From an uncultured Flavobacteriaceae bacterium (GTDB lineage: Bacteria > Bacteroidota > Bacteroidia > Flavobacteriales > Flavobacteriaceae), in assembly GCA_947500435.1 (NCBI GenBank), contig CANMRV010000001.1, positions 248,001 through 312,000 on the forward strand: 64,000 nt of DNA, written 5' to 3'. Positions within the stretch are counted from its first letter, which is position 1; each line of letters begins with the position of its first letter. A program made the translations under genes and the position numbers. Under the pieces are notes generated by a model. The model was not told the origin of the DNA. It saw only the letters and a list, made by a program, of their open reading frames with translations, and ran no database searches. Below are positions 1-7,861 of the stretch, piece after piece.

Positions 1-5
1 CCTAA

Positions 6-920
6 ATGCAACTCAAATTCTACATCGTCGACGTCTTCGCCAGAGAAAAGTACGCCGGAAACCAACTGGCCGTTTTCGTCGACTTGGAACAAAAGCTCTC
101 TGTTGAGCAAATGCAACAGATGACCCGTGAAATCAATTTTGCCGAAAGTACTTTTATAACCTCGATTGAGGATGACGGAAGTTTTCGCGTCCGAATTTTC
201 ACGACGGAATACGAAGTGCCTTTTGCGGGGCATCCCACTTTGGGAACGACTTATATTCTTGCGAAGCATTTAAAAGAAAAACCGGTAGATGAGATTGTTC
301 TGCGGCTCAAAAAGGGAGATGTTCCTGTCGCTATAAGCAGGCCTAATGAACTTGAGGAAAGCCGTTTTACCATGCAGCAGGTTCAACCTGAATTTGGTGC
401 TATGTATACCGCTGAAACAGTAGCTAATGCCTTCGATATCCCATTGGATTATTTCGACGCCTCGATGCCCATTCAAGATGTGAATACGGGCTTGCCCTAT
501 CTGATAATTTTCCTGAAGGATTTGGAAAGCATCGGAAAACTAAAATTAAATCCGGGGGAGGTTGAGCAGTTTTTAAAGCAGGAAAGATTATTTAAAAGCA
601 ATAACCCAAGAGGATTGACGACAAACTTGTTTTTTGTAACCAGGGAAACCGTAGAAGAGGAGAATAGTTACCATACACGTATGTTGGTTTTAGAAGATGG
701 CGCTATGTGGGAAGATGCTGCAACAGGCAGCGCCAATGGTTGCTTTCTAGCGTATTTGCTAAAACATGTTAACCCTGAGCAATCAGCAATAGTAGAACAA
801 GGTTTTGAGATGGGCCGTAAGTCTATTTTGCATCTAGATGGAGTTCTCCATGAAAATGAATATACCTTAAAAGTTGGAGGCCAAGTAGTGCCTGTGAGCG
901 AAGGAATGTGGTCGATTTAA
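6..920 (+). CDS. PhzF family isomerase
   Basis: A 304-residue protein of the PhzF/YddE family, which has the diaminopimelate epimerase fold. Characterised members isomerise or epimerise small metabolites; most, like this one, have unknown substrates. The family N-terminus is visible (FYIVDVF near residue 5, then GNQLAVF), as are the conserved FAEST stretch near residue 45 containing the catalytic Glu, the PFAGHPTLGT motif near residues 73-82 and, in the C-terminal half, DAATGSANGCF. Length is normal for the family. The ATG at position 6 is right at the window edge, so its promoter and upstream partner are not visible. Nothing nearby suggests phenazine synthesis, so the symbol phzF is not given. 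Confidence 0.92.
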   Translation: MQLKFYIVDVFAREKYAGNQLAVFVDLEQKLSVEQMQQMTREINFAESTFITSIEDDGSFRVRIFTTEYEVPFAGHPTLGTTYILAKHLKEKPVDEIVLRLKKGDVPVAISRPNELEESRFTMQQVQPEFGAMYTAETVANAFDIPLDYFDASMPIQDVNTGLPYLIIFLKDLESIGKLKLNPGEVEQFLKQERLFKSNNPRGLTTNLFFVTRETVEEENSYHTRMLVLEDGAMWEDAATGSANGCFLAYLLKHVNPEQSAIVEQGFEMGRKSILHLDGVLHENEYTLKVGGQVVPVSEGMWSI

Positions 921-924
921 AGTA

Positions 925-990
925 TTATCCCCTCTGAGAGGTGACGCAGCGAGAGCTTTGGGCGAGATGAAGCGTTGGCGGGTGTGTTCT
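925..990. repeat. GC-rich intergenic element, possible short dispersed repeat
   Basis: The gap between the PhzF-like gene and the next gene holds a stretch clearly richer in G and C than its surroundings, starting with the 11-bp palindrome CCTCTGAGAGG. It has no open frame of note. It resembles the short imperfect repeats often found between flavobacterial genes, but there is only one copy in this window, so repeat status is inference. Confidence 0.25.
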
Positions 991-1044
991 CAAAGGTAAG
1001 AATGTTCCAAACTGAAGCATGATCAAAGAAACCAAATAATATAA

Positions 1045-1449
1045 ATGAATACTATTCTTCGTATTATTTTTTGTTCAACTTCTTTGGTTTGGTTAGCTGC
1101 GAGTATATACCTTTATCTAAGGCATATCAAGTTAAAAAAGAACACTGTTTTTGCTAGAGGAAAAATAACAAATGTTGTAAGTAAAAGAACAGAATCTTTT
1201 GGCGAGAAAAGAACTGATTACTTTCCTACTGTATGTTTTACTGACATCAAAGGGAAGGAACATGAAATAGAAGGAGATGTAGGTGTATTGGATGAAAATA
1301 AATTCATGGTTGATGATTTGGTGGAGATAGTGTATCAAAAAGATGACCCAAGTAATTTTGCTTTAAAGAAAGATTATAATCTACTTTTCCCAATTACACT
1401 TTTTATAGGCTTTTTGATTTTTTTGTTCATTGGATTGGTAGGAGATTAA
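1045..1449 (+). CDS. DUF3592-like membrane protein
   Basis: A 134-residue protein with an N-terminal membrane segment (about residues 4-24), a central soluble beta-rich portion (about 37-108) and a C-terminal membrane segment (about 113-131). The middle runs from ARGKITNV to LVEIVYQKDDP; the pattern of an X-G-x-I/V strand followed by Y-x-P-x-V-x-F and a V-x-V/I-x-Y-x-x-x-D-P-x end is that of the DUF3592 family. No function is known for the family. It stands alone between unrelated genes. The ATG gives a clean membrane start. Confidence 0.7.
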   Translation: MNTILRIIFCSTSLVWLAASIYLYLRHIKLKKNTVFARGKITNVVSKRTESFGEKRTDYFPTVCFTDIKGKEHEIEGDVGVLDENKFMVDDLVEIVYQKDDPSNFALKKDYNLLFPITLFIGFLIFLFIGLVGD

Positions 1450-1520
1450 ATTTTCAGTTTGTAAATCTTTACTTGTGTCAAAGGTGAAGTTATTTAGAAA
1501 ATCTTTAATAAAAATTGAAC

Positions 1521-2300
1521 ATGTATAATAACATTGAAGTAAAAGAAGAAAGTTCATTGGCAACAATAACCATCAACCGCCCAAGCAAGCTAAACGCACT
1601 CAACAAGGACACTATTAAAGAGTTGCACGATGCGTTTAAAGCCATGGACAAAGACAAAAACATCAAAGCCATCATCCTAACAGGAAGTGGCGAAAAGGCT
1701 TTTGTGGCCGGAGCCGACATTTCTGAATTTGCCAACTTCTCCGTAAAAGAAGGAGGTAAATTGGCGGCCAAAGGTCAAAAGTTATTATTTGATTTTGTAG
1801 AAGGTCTTTCTACTCCTGTTATAGCGGCAGTCAATGGCTTTGCTCTTGGCGGGGGACTAGAACTCGCAATGTCCTGTCATTTTAGAGTGGCAAGCGATAA
1901 TGCACGTATGGGGCTTCCAGAGGTTTCTTTGGGCGTTATTCCGGGTTATGGGGGCACACAAAGATTGCCACAATTGGTGGGTAAAGGAATAGCTATGGAA
2001 ATGATTATGACGGCTGGAATGATAGACGCAAATCGCGCACATGAAACCGGACTTGTAAATCACGTAGTTTCCCAGGAAGAGCTGCTGGATTTCTGTAAAA
2101 AGCTAGGAAGCAAGATATCGAATAATTCATCTGTTGCGATTAGTCATGCAATAAAAGCGGTAAATGCTGGTTTTAAACATGATAGTAACGGATATGCTGC
2201 CGAAATCAAAGCTTTCGGCGAATGTTTTGGAACTGCAGATTTCGAAGAAGGTACAACCGCCTTTTTAGAAAAGCGAAAAGCTGACTTTCCAGGCAAATAG
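1521..2300 (+). CDS. Enoyl-CoA hydratase/isomerase family protein
   Basis: A crotonase-fold protein of 259 residues, probably an enoyl-CoA hydratase acting in fatty acid or branched-chain acyl-CoA breakdown. The sequence shows TINRPSKLNAL near the start, the oxyanion-hole stretch AFVAGADISEF (about residues 63-73), AAVNGFALGGGLELAMSCH (about 97-115) and GLPEVSLGVIPGYGGTQRL (about 131-149). The Glu in LGGGLELA and the Glu in LPEVSLG are the usual two catalytic glutamates. I chose the ATG at 1521 over a TTG six bases upstream because ATG is the normal start and the family begins here. It is a single gene between unrelated neighbours. Confidence 0.93.
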   Translation: MYNNIEVKEESSLATITINRPSKLNALNKDTIKELHDAFKAMDKDKNIKAIILTGSGEKAFVAGADISEFANFSVKEGGKLAAKGQKLLFDFVEGLSTPVIAAVNGFALGGGLELAMSCHFRVASDNARMGLPEVSLGVIPGYGGTQRLPQLVGKGIAMEMIMTAGMIDANRAHETGLVNHVVSQEELLDFCKKLGSKISNNSSVAISHAIKAVNAGFKHDSNGYAAEIKAFGECFGTADFEEGTTAFLEKRKADFPGK

Positions 2301-2321
2301 TATATCCCAAATTACCTACTT

Positions 2322-3890
2322 ATGATACTTAGAAAAAGCATGTCCCTGCTCTTGTTTCTTGCTGCTTTCTCGTTTGTAAAAGCACAGGAAATCCCTGTAA
2401 ATTATAGCCTTGGAGAGAATAATTCCGATAGGTATAAATTTTCTACTGTGCTCAGTATCAATGCTGACAACACCGATAAAACCGTAATTGTTCGAACCTA
2501 TTATGGCGGTATGCCCTTGCGACCAAAAGGTCATTTTATAGAACTCTATGATGCCGATTTGAACTTGATTGAGGACTATAACAACAAGTACGCTGGTCAG
2601 TATATGGTGGATGGTTTTATCAGAAACGGGCAGTTGTATTTACTGGAACTTCGTTACGATGACTTGAAATTTGCTTACGAATATGTAGTGCATCATAGTC
2701 CGATTGGGGAATTCAATTTTACGGAGAAAACCTTGCTTTCAGTTCCATCAAAAGAAGTTGGGAACCCCTTAGCGGTGAACAAGTATAATCGCAAGTTTGG
2801 TAACGGATTTTCCACAGCCGTACATTTCAACAAAGAAAAAACGGCCTTCGGAATCACCATACAGCATCGTAAAGGCAAAAACGAAAAATACAAAATGTAC
2901 GTTTTCGGCACAGATTTGAAAAAGCAAATCACCTATGACTTCACCGCGCAAGCTGAGGAAAAAAACTATGCCTTTGAAAATATTGAGGTTTCAAAAGATT
3001 TGAAAACCGTTTATTTTATGGGGAAAGCTTTCTTCAAGAAAAAACGTTTTGAGGCCAAAGAGCGAAAATTTCAGTACGAATTGGTACGTGTGACTAATCA
3101 AGGTCACCAAATTCAAGAGTTTGCCGATGCTGGCAGATATCCTGAATCTTTAAAACCTATTTTGTTGGATAACGATTTAGTTGTCGTTGGTTTTTATGCT
3201 GATAGAAAGGATAATCGCTATAACGGATTGGTTCATTTTAAATTGAATCCGAATAGCCTATCTATCCTCTCTGAAAAATACAATCCATTTTCGAAACAGT
3301 TTATGGCCGATAAGTTTGGGCGCGAAGTAGATGCCCAAATAAAGAACTTGATATTCAAAGATGTACACATTACTCCTCAAAAGAATATCATTTTCAGTGC
3401 TGAGGAATATTTTGTAACGACAAGTAAAGAAAGCGGAACGAATCGTAAAGTAGAAAAGTTTCATTATAATGATATCGTCTGTGCCAAACTTTCTTCGGAT
3501 GGCACCATGAAATGGGCCCGAAACATCAATAAAACCGAAGTAACCTTGGGTGATGAGGCCTATGCTTCGTATAGCGCTTACGGTCATGGAGAAGACATGT
3601 ACTTCTTTATCAATTCAGGAGAAAATCCCCAAAAATTGGCCAATGAACGTATGATGTTTAAGCAAGGATACAGTCGTAATCCGAATATGTTCGTTATCAA
3701 GATGGATGCTTCAGGAAACGTTTCTCACAAAAAATTAATTGATGATAAGGAAGTGCGTCTTCCGATAATGGTTTCGCAACCATTGATGAATCATGACACT
3801 GATGAATTGTTATTCTACGCTAAGCGCGGAACGAAAAAACAATTGGTTCGTGTTGGGGTTGGTAGTGCTTCTAGTTCGCCTTCGAAATAA
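2322..3890 (+). CDS. Exported protein of unknown function
   Basis: A 522-residue protein with a clear signal peptide (LLLFLAAFSFVKAQE; cleavage near residue 22). I do not recognise a named domain. The body alternates short beta strands with phrases such as LYLLELRYDD and MYFFINSGEN, spaced in a way that suggests a beta-propeller-like fold, but this is only a guess. It starts 21 bases after the enoyl-CoA hydratase gene and could be cotranscribed with it, although no functional link is evident. It is probably periplasmic or on the outer surface. Confidence 0.75.
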   Translation: MILRKSMSLLLFLAAFSFVKAQEIPVNYSLGENNSDRYKFSTVLSINADNTDKTVIVRTYYGGMPLRPKGHFIELYDADLNLIEDYNNKYAGQYMVDGFIRNGQLYLLELRYDDLKFAYEYVVHHSPIGEFNFTEKTLLSVPSKEVGNPLAVNKYNRKFGNGFSTAVHFNKEKTAFGITIQHRKGKNEKYKMYVFGTDLKKQITYDFTAQAEEKNYAFENIEVSKDLKTVYFMGKAFFKKKRFEAKERKFQYELVRVTNQGHQIQEFADAGRYPESLKPILLDNDLVVVGFYADRKDNRYNGLVHFKLNPNSLSILSEKYNPFSKQFMADKFGREVDAQIKNLIFKDVHITPQKNIIFSAEEYFVTTSKESGTNRKVEKFHYNDIVCAKLSSDGTMKWARNINKTEVTLGDEAYASYSAYGHGEDMYFFINSGENPQKLANERMMFKQGYSRNPNMFVIKMDASGNVSHKKLIDDKEVRLPIMVSQPLMNHDTDELLFYAKRGTKKQLVRVGVGSASSSPSK

Positions 3891-3999
3891 GTTTTAAACT
3901 ATTTATTATTGAAGAGTCCGGGTTTTGATTATAAGAAGACAAACGGATTGGCATGAATAGATACAGTGAATAGTGCTTCATTCTAGTATTCGATAATGC

Positions 4000-5787
4000 C
4001 TATTTTTTGTCAAAGGGAATATAGTTTTCCCACTCCCAGGGCGTGTATTTATCACCAATGGTAATTTCTAATAATTCCTTGAAAATACTTTCTGCGTTAT
4101 CACTGTTGGACATCAGGAGAACACCCATATGTTTTTCAGGAAATAAGATAGAATAATGCTGAAAGCCTTCTGAATGGCCTTCTTTAAAAACCGCTTTTCC
4201 ATAGGGTGTCTTAGTTATCAAGCCCCAAGCCATGCCGTAATTCAAACCTATTTTTTCATTCTCAGGGGTCGTTTCTAGCGATTCAGGTCCAAATTGCATT
4301 TTTGATGTAATCTCGATATTAGGAGAGAACGTCAGCTGTGCTATTGGTGAACCTTGGGAAGTTAAAGAGAGAATGTGTTCTAAAAATTTAGAATAATCTA
4401 CAGCTGTTGTCTCCATAGAACCGGCAGCACCCGCTTCATCTGGAATGTCCTTTTCAATGGTTTTTTGATCTGTAGTATGTCCAAGGCAATAGTTATTTTC
4501 AAATCGTTTTTGCCATACATAACTGGTCATATTCATGTTCAATGGGTCAAAGACAATTTCTCTGGCCATTTCCTCAAGGCCCCTACCCGTAATTTTTTCA
4601 ATAACGATTTGGAGTAAGCGAATTCCTTCCCCGGAATAACTGTACCTGGTTCCAGGGTCGGTGTTAATTTGAATTTTACCTTCAGGATGAAATTCCCCTA
4701 TTCTACTTATCCATCTCCAGTTCGGAAAACCGGTGGTATGGGAAAGACACATCCTAGCCGTTATCTCCTCATATCGCTTGTCACCTGCAAGGTTCTTAAA
4801 ACCCTTCCATTCCTTTTCAAAGAATAGTTCAGGAATAGGGGTATCCAAATAGCTTTGCAAAGGCTTATCTAAATCTATAACGCCATCTTTTACAAGATGC
4901 GCTACTACATACCCAAATACCGATTTACTCAAAGAGGCGCCATAAAAAACCTGATTTAGTTGTAGACTATCTTTTTGTTTATAATCGGAGTAACCGAATG
5001 CTTTTTGATAGGCAAGCGTGTCTTGGTTAAAAATGGAAACTGTCAGCCCTGTCACATTTGCAAGTCTTGTAAGTGATTCAATCTTATCGGTCAGCGAATC
5101 CTTTGTGATTATCGAGCCATCGAGACGTTGTATTCCTCTTGCTTCTTCTTGGTGGCAACTTGTTAAAATGAAACTGCCGATTAGCATCACAAGGAATACA
5201 TTTAGAGTGCCGCTAGGTTTTGACGAGCTCGCCTTAATAAATGGTAGTGCTAATGGATAATAGCATTTGTGCGTTCCAACCACCTTAATTATGTTGTATA
5301 ACATTATTATTACACTGAAAGGGATTACGGCGATAAAAAGAAAGAATCCCCATTTTTCAATAGTAACTAATGCTATGAAGGAGATAACATAGAGCAAAGA
5401 CATGCTTATCTGAAAATTAATAATCTTTGCTCCATGGATATCGTAGAGCTTGTTATCCTCTCGCTTATGGATCCATAAGAACAAGGGCAGTAGAATATTA
5501 GCCAATGGGATAATAAAACCCAAAAACGGTACGCTATGCAATAACAAAAGCCACTTTTTTTGAATGTTTTCTTCTTTAGGATTTTCCAAAGGGAGAAGGT
5601 CGCTGACTTCAACTTCCAAGGCAGTGGCTAATAATTTTATAGTTTGAAGATGAGGACTCACATCACCTTTCTCGATACGCTGAATAGTGCGAACTGTTAC
5701 TTCCGTTCTTTCAGATAACTCTTCTTGAGTGTATCCTTTTAACTTACGTTGATATAAGAGATTCTTTGCAATAGACTGCGTTTCCAT
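4000..5787 (-). CDS. XRE regulator fused through a membrane domain to a beta-lactamase-family serine hydrolase
   Basis: Three parts are visible in one frame (595 residues from the ATG at 5787; a TTG at 5805 would add six). First is an XRE helix-turn-helix (about residues 6-65; GYTQEELSERTEVTVRTIQ). Next is a DUF4870-like membrane domain (about 78-172). Then comes a hydrophobic stretch ending in a lipobox-like LTSC (about 208-211). The rest is a class C beta-lactamase/penicillin-binding-protein fold with SLSK (285-288) as the S-x-x-K motif, a YSYSGEG segment in place of Y-x-N, and HSEGF near the C-terminus. Stand-alone versions of both halves are common, so the fusion is the odd part. If all membrane segments are real, the DNA-binding part is cytoplasmic and the hydrolase periplasmic. 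An inverted repeat lies just upstream (5839-5863). Confidence 0.85.
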   Translation of the reverse strand: METQSIAKNLLYQRKLKGYTQEELSERTEVTVRTIQRIEKGDVSPHLQTIKLLATALEVEVSDLLPLENPKEENIQKKWLLLLHSVPFLGFIIPLANILLPLFLWIHKREDNKLYDIHGAKIINFQISMSLLYVISFIALVTIEKWGFFLFIAVIPFSVIIMLYNIIKVVGTHKCYYPLALPFIKASSSKPSGTLNVFLVMLIGSFILTSCHQEEARGIQRLDGSIITKDSLTDKIESLTRLANVTGLTVSIFNQDTLAYQKAFGYSDYKQKDSLQLNQVFYGASLSKSVFGYVVAHLVKDGVIDLDKPLQSYLDTPIPELFFEKEWKGFKNLAGDKRYEEITARMCLSHTTGFPNWRWISRIGEFHPEGKIQINTDPGTRYSYSGEGIRLLQIVIEKITGRGLEEMAREIVFDPLNMNMTSYVWQKRFENNYCLGHTTDQKTIEKDIPDEAGAAGSMETTAVDYSKFLEHILSLTSQGSPIAQLTFSPNIEITSKMQFGPESLETTPENEKIGLNYGMAWGLITKTPYGKAVFKEGHSEGFQHYSILFPEKHMGVLLMSNSDNAESIFKELLEITIGDKYTPWEWENYIPFDKK

Positions 5788-5838
5788 AATTTTTATTTTG
5801 TTCAAGCAAAGTTATTGTAGACTACCGGTCCTTGTAAC

Positions 5839-5863
5839 GACATTTAGGTGTCATCTAAATGTC
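5839..5863. promoter_or_regulatory. Inverted repeat, candidate operator of the XRE fusion gene
   Basis: GACATTTAG and CTAAATGTC form a perfect 9-bp inverted repeat separated by 7 bases. It lies about 52 bases upstream of the start codon of the XRE-serine hydrolase gene. Position and symmetry fit a dimeric HTH regulator controlling its own gene; binding is inferred. Confidence 0.5.
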
Positions 5864-5925
5864 ATTTATGCAATTTACGGACCTTTCCACACTATTGCGT
5901 AACTGTTTTAGGATAAACAAAAAGT

Positions 5926-5933
5926 TAGCTTTG
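5926..5933 (+). promoter_or_regulatory. Possible -7 box of a flavobacterial promoter
   Basis: TAGCTTTG matches the flavobacterial TAnnTTTG -7 element. I see no good TTTG at the expected distance upstream, so this is weak. If used, it would give the radical SAM gene a leader of about 130 bases that contains the inverted repeat at 6035-6070. Confidence 0.3.
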
Positions 5934-6034
5934 TGCGGTTTAATTGAACTACAAATCATAATCTGAAATTGGACAGAGGAGCTACTAATCTTATTAGAAT
6001 ATTCTAAAACAATTAACATCGAAGGATTACATAA

Positions 6035-6070
6035 ATTGGATTAATTCCATAAATTTGGAATAAATCCAAT
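6035..6070 (+). promoter_or_regulatory. Large imperfect palindrome directly before a TTG start
   Basis: Two 16-base arms (6035-6050 and 6055-6070) separated by AAAT are complementary at 14 of 16 positions. The right arm ends two bases before the TTG start codon of the radical SAM gene. In mRNA it would form a hairpin covering the place where a ribosome lands. As DNA it could be an operator. Confidence 0.5.
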
Positions 6071-6072
6071 AA

Positions 6073-7146
6073 TTGAAACAAGAAGATTACATCAAAGGGC
6101 GAGGAGCCCAACAAAATACATCCAACAAATTCTTTCAATACAGTTACGAAACAAGGGATGATTTTCTCGAATTCTGTCGCATAGAAGGAGAAGATGCGGA
6201 CAATAATAAGACGCAGTACATTCCTATTTTTCCCAAGACGATTGTGAATAAGGTTACGAGTCCTGATGTGGGTATGATGTATTCTATTAACCCCTATCAA
6301 GGTTGTGAACATGGCTGTATTTATTGCTATGCCAGAAATACGCATGAGTTTTGGGGTTATAGCGCGGGACTAGATTTTGAGCGAAAAATTCTAATTAAAA
6401 AAGATGCTCCAAAGTTGTTGGAGGCAAAACTAAAGAGCAAAAAATGGCAAGCTTGCACGATTGTTTTATCCGGAAATACGGATTGCTATCAACCTGCTGA
6501 AAAGAAGTTCAAAATCACAAGGGCTTGTTTGGAGATTTTTTTGAAATATCGACATCCTGTCGGTATCATCACAAAAAACGCTTTGATTTTGCGGGATTTG
6601 GACATACTCAAGGAATTGGCAAAGCATCAATTGGTTGGAGTCAATGTTTCGGTAACCTCACTTTCCGAGAAAACAAGAAGAATCTTGGAACCAAGAACTG
6701 CCACCATCAAAAAACGTTTGGAAACTATTCGTGTTTTATCCGAAAACGGAATTCCCGTGAATGCGATGTTAGCCCCTATTATCCCAGGAATCAACAGTCA
6801 TGAAATCATGAACTTGGCCAAAGCAGTTTCTGAAAATGGTGCTTTATCTTTTGCTTTTACGGTAGTAAGACTAAACGGGGCCATAGGTCAAATCTTCACA
6901 GATTGGATTCGCAAAACACTTCCCGACCGAGCAGCGAAAGTACTGCATCAAATAGAAGCCTGCCACAACGGGACTTTAAACGATAGCCGCTTTGGTGTTC
7001 GAGGTGTTGGGGATGGAAAAATAGCCAAACAGATTCATGATTTAGTCCGGTTGGCTAGGCATATGTATTTTAGAGATAAAGTGTTTCCAAAGCTGAATCA
7101 TGATTTACATGAACCTTTTAAAGATGGACAGATGCGACTTTTTTGA
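6073..7146 (+). CDS. PA0069-family radical SAM protein
   Basis: A 357-residue radical SAM enzyme of the PA0069/Rv2578c group (related to SplB, spore photoproduct lyase). The iron-sulfur cysteines are C78, C82 and C85 in GCEHGCIYCYA. The typical family opening YIKGRGAQ is at residues 6-13 and LSGNTDCYQPAE, also characteristic, is near residue 136. The reaction is not known for this group; a role in DNA repair has been suggested from its similarity to SplB but is not shown. The start is TTG: an in-frame stop (TAA) directly precedes it, so no upstream start is possible, and the protein already begins at the usual family N-terminus. Confidence 0.88.
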   Translation: MKQEDYIKGRGAQQNTSNKFFQYSYETRDDFLEFCRIEGEDADNNKTQYIPIFPKTIVNKVTSPDVGMMYSINPYQGCEHGCIYCYARNTHEFWGYSAGLDFERKILIKKDAPKLLEAKLKSKKWQACTIVLSGNTDCYQPAEKKFKITRACLEIFLKYRHPVGIITKNALILRDLDILKELAKHQLVGVNVSVTSLSEKTRRILEPRTATIKKRLETIRVLSENGIPVNAMLAPIIPGINSHEIMNLAKAVSENGALSFAFTVVRLNGAIGQIFTDWIRKTLPDRAAKVLHQIEACHNGTLNDSRFGVRGVGDGKIAKQIHDLVRLARHMYFRDKVFPKLNHDLHEPFKDGQMRLF

Positions 7147-7164
7147 TTGATTTTTTTCGAAGTA

Positions 7165-7193
7165 TGTTTACTTTTTGGGATTGGTGATACCAA
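7165..7193 (+). promoter_or_regulatory. ECF-type promoter motif before the porin gene
   Basis: TGTTTACTTTTT (from 7165) is followed, 15 bases after the C of TGTTTAC, by ATACCAA (7187-7193). The start codon of the porin gene is 31 bases further on. The same pair of boxes with the same gap occurs before 21896, 27027 and 27823, close to an ECF sigma gene. Confidence 0.55.
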
Positions 7194-7224
7194 TAGGCAT
7201 AACATTAAATAAACAACTTCAACT

Positions 7225-7782
7225 ATGAAAAAACAATCCGTATTTACCTTTTTATTATGTCTTTTATTTGTCTCAGTATCCGCTCAAGACTTCAGTTTTG
7301 GAGTCAAGGGAGGAATTAATGTTGCATCCGTTGGTGGAGGCACGTATACCGGTTTCGGAGGTCTTGGCTCAAAAATAAGCTTTCATGTAGGAGGCGTTGC
7401 AGAAGTACCTATTTCAGAAAAATTTGCGGTACAACCTGAGTTGCTATATTCCTCTCAGGGGACCAAATGGAATTTTGCAGGCGGAAGCAATTTGAAACTT
7501 GATTATGTCAACCTTCCCATCTTAGGAAAGTACTATGTTTTAGAAGGGTTGAGTGCCGAAGCAGGTCCGGTAGTTGGATTTCTACTGTCAACCAACGCTG
7601 ACAAGGAAGACTATAATAGTCTTGATGTAGCCTTTGCGATTGGCGCATCCTATAAATTAAACGAAAGTATTTTCTTCAGTTTAAGATATAATAAGGGTAT
7701 CACCGACATCAATAAAAATGATGCTATTACGGTGAGCAATCAAAACAATGTATTGCAATTGTCTGTGGGATATGCATTTTAG
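7225..7782 (+). CDS. Porin family outer membrane beta-barrel protein
   Basis: A 185-residue protein with a signal peptide ending in SVSAQD (about residue 20) and a small outer membrane beta-barrel of the PorT/OmpW-like porin family (pattern FSFGVKGGINVASVG near the start of the mature protein, alternating hydrophobic strands, and an aromatic C-terminus VGYAF). It forms an 8-stranded type barrel in related proteins. Phe as last residue is the normal outer membrane assembly signal. It is a single gene followed by a terminator. An ECF-like promoter motif lies upstream, so membrane-stress control is plausible. Confidence 0.88.
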   Translation: MKKQSVFTFLLCLLFVSVSAQDFSFGVKGGINVASVGGGTYTGFGGLGSKISFHVGGVAEVPISEKFAVQPELLYSSQGTKWNFAGGSNLKLDYVNLPILGKYYVLEGLSAEAGPVVGFLLSTNADKEDYNSLDVAFAIGASYKLNESIFFSLRYNKGITDINKNDAITVSNQNNVLQLSVGYAF

Positions 7783-7803
7783 TATAACGCGCAAAACAAA
7801 AAG

Positions 7804-7842
7804 AAACCTTCCGTCAACTCTTATTTTGATGGAAGGTTTTAT
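7804..7842. terminator. Bidirectional terminator between convergent genes
   Basis: A stem of 14 pairs (7804-7817 with 7826-7839, one of them G-U on the + strand) followed by TTTTATT. It lies between the ends of the porin gene and the convergent Gfo/Idh/MocA gene. Confidence 0.8.
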
Positions 7843-7861
7843 TACTTCTGTAAAATGAATT

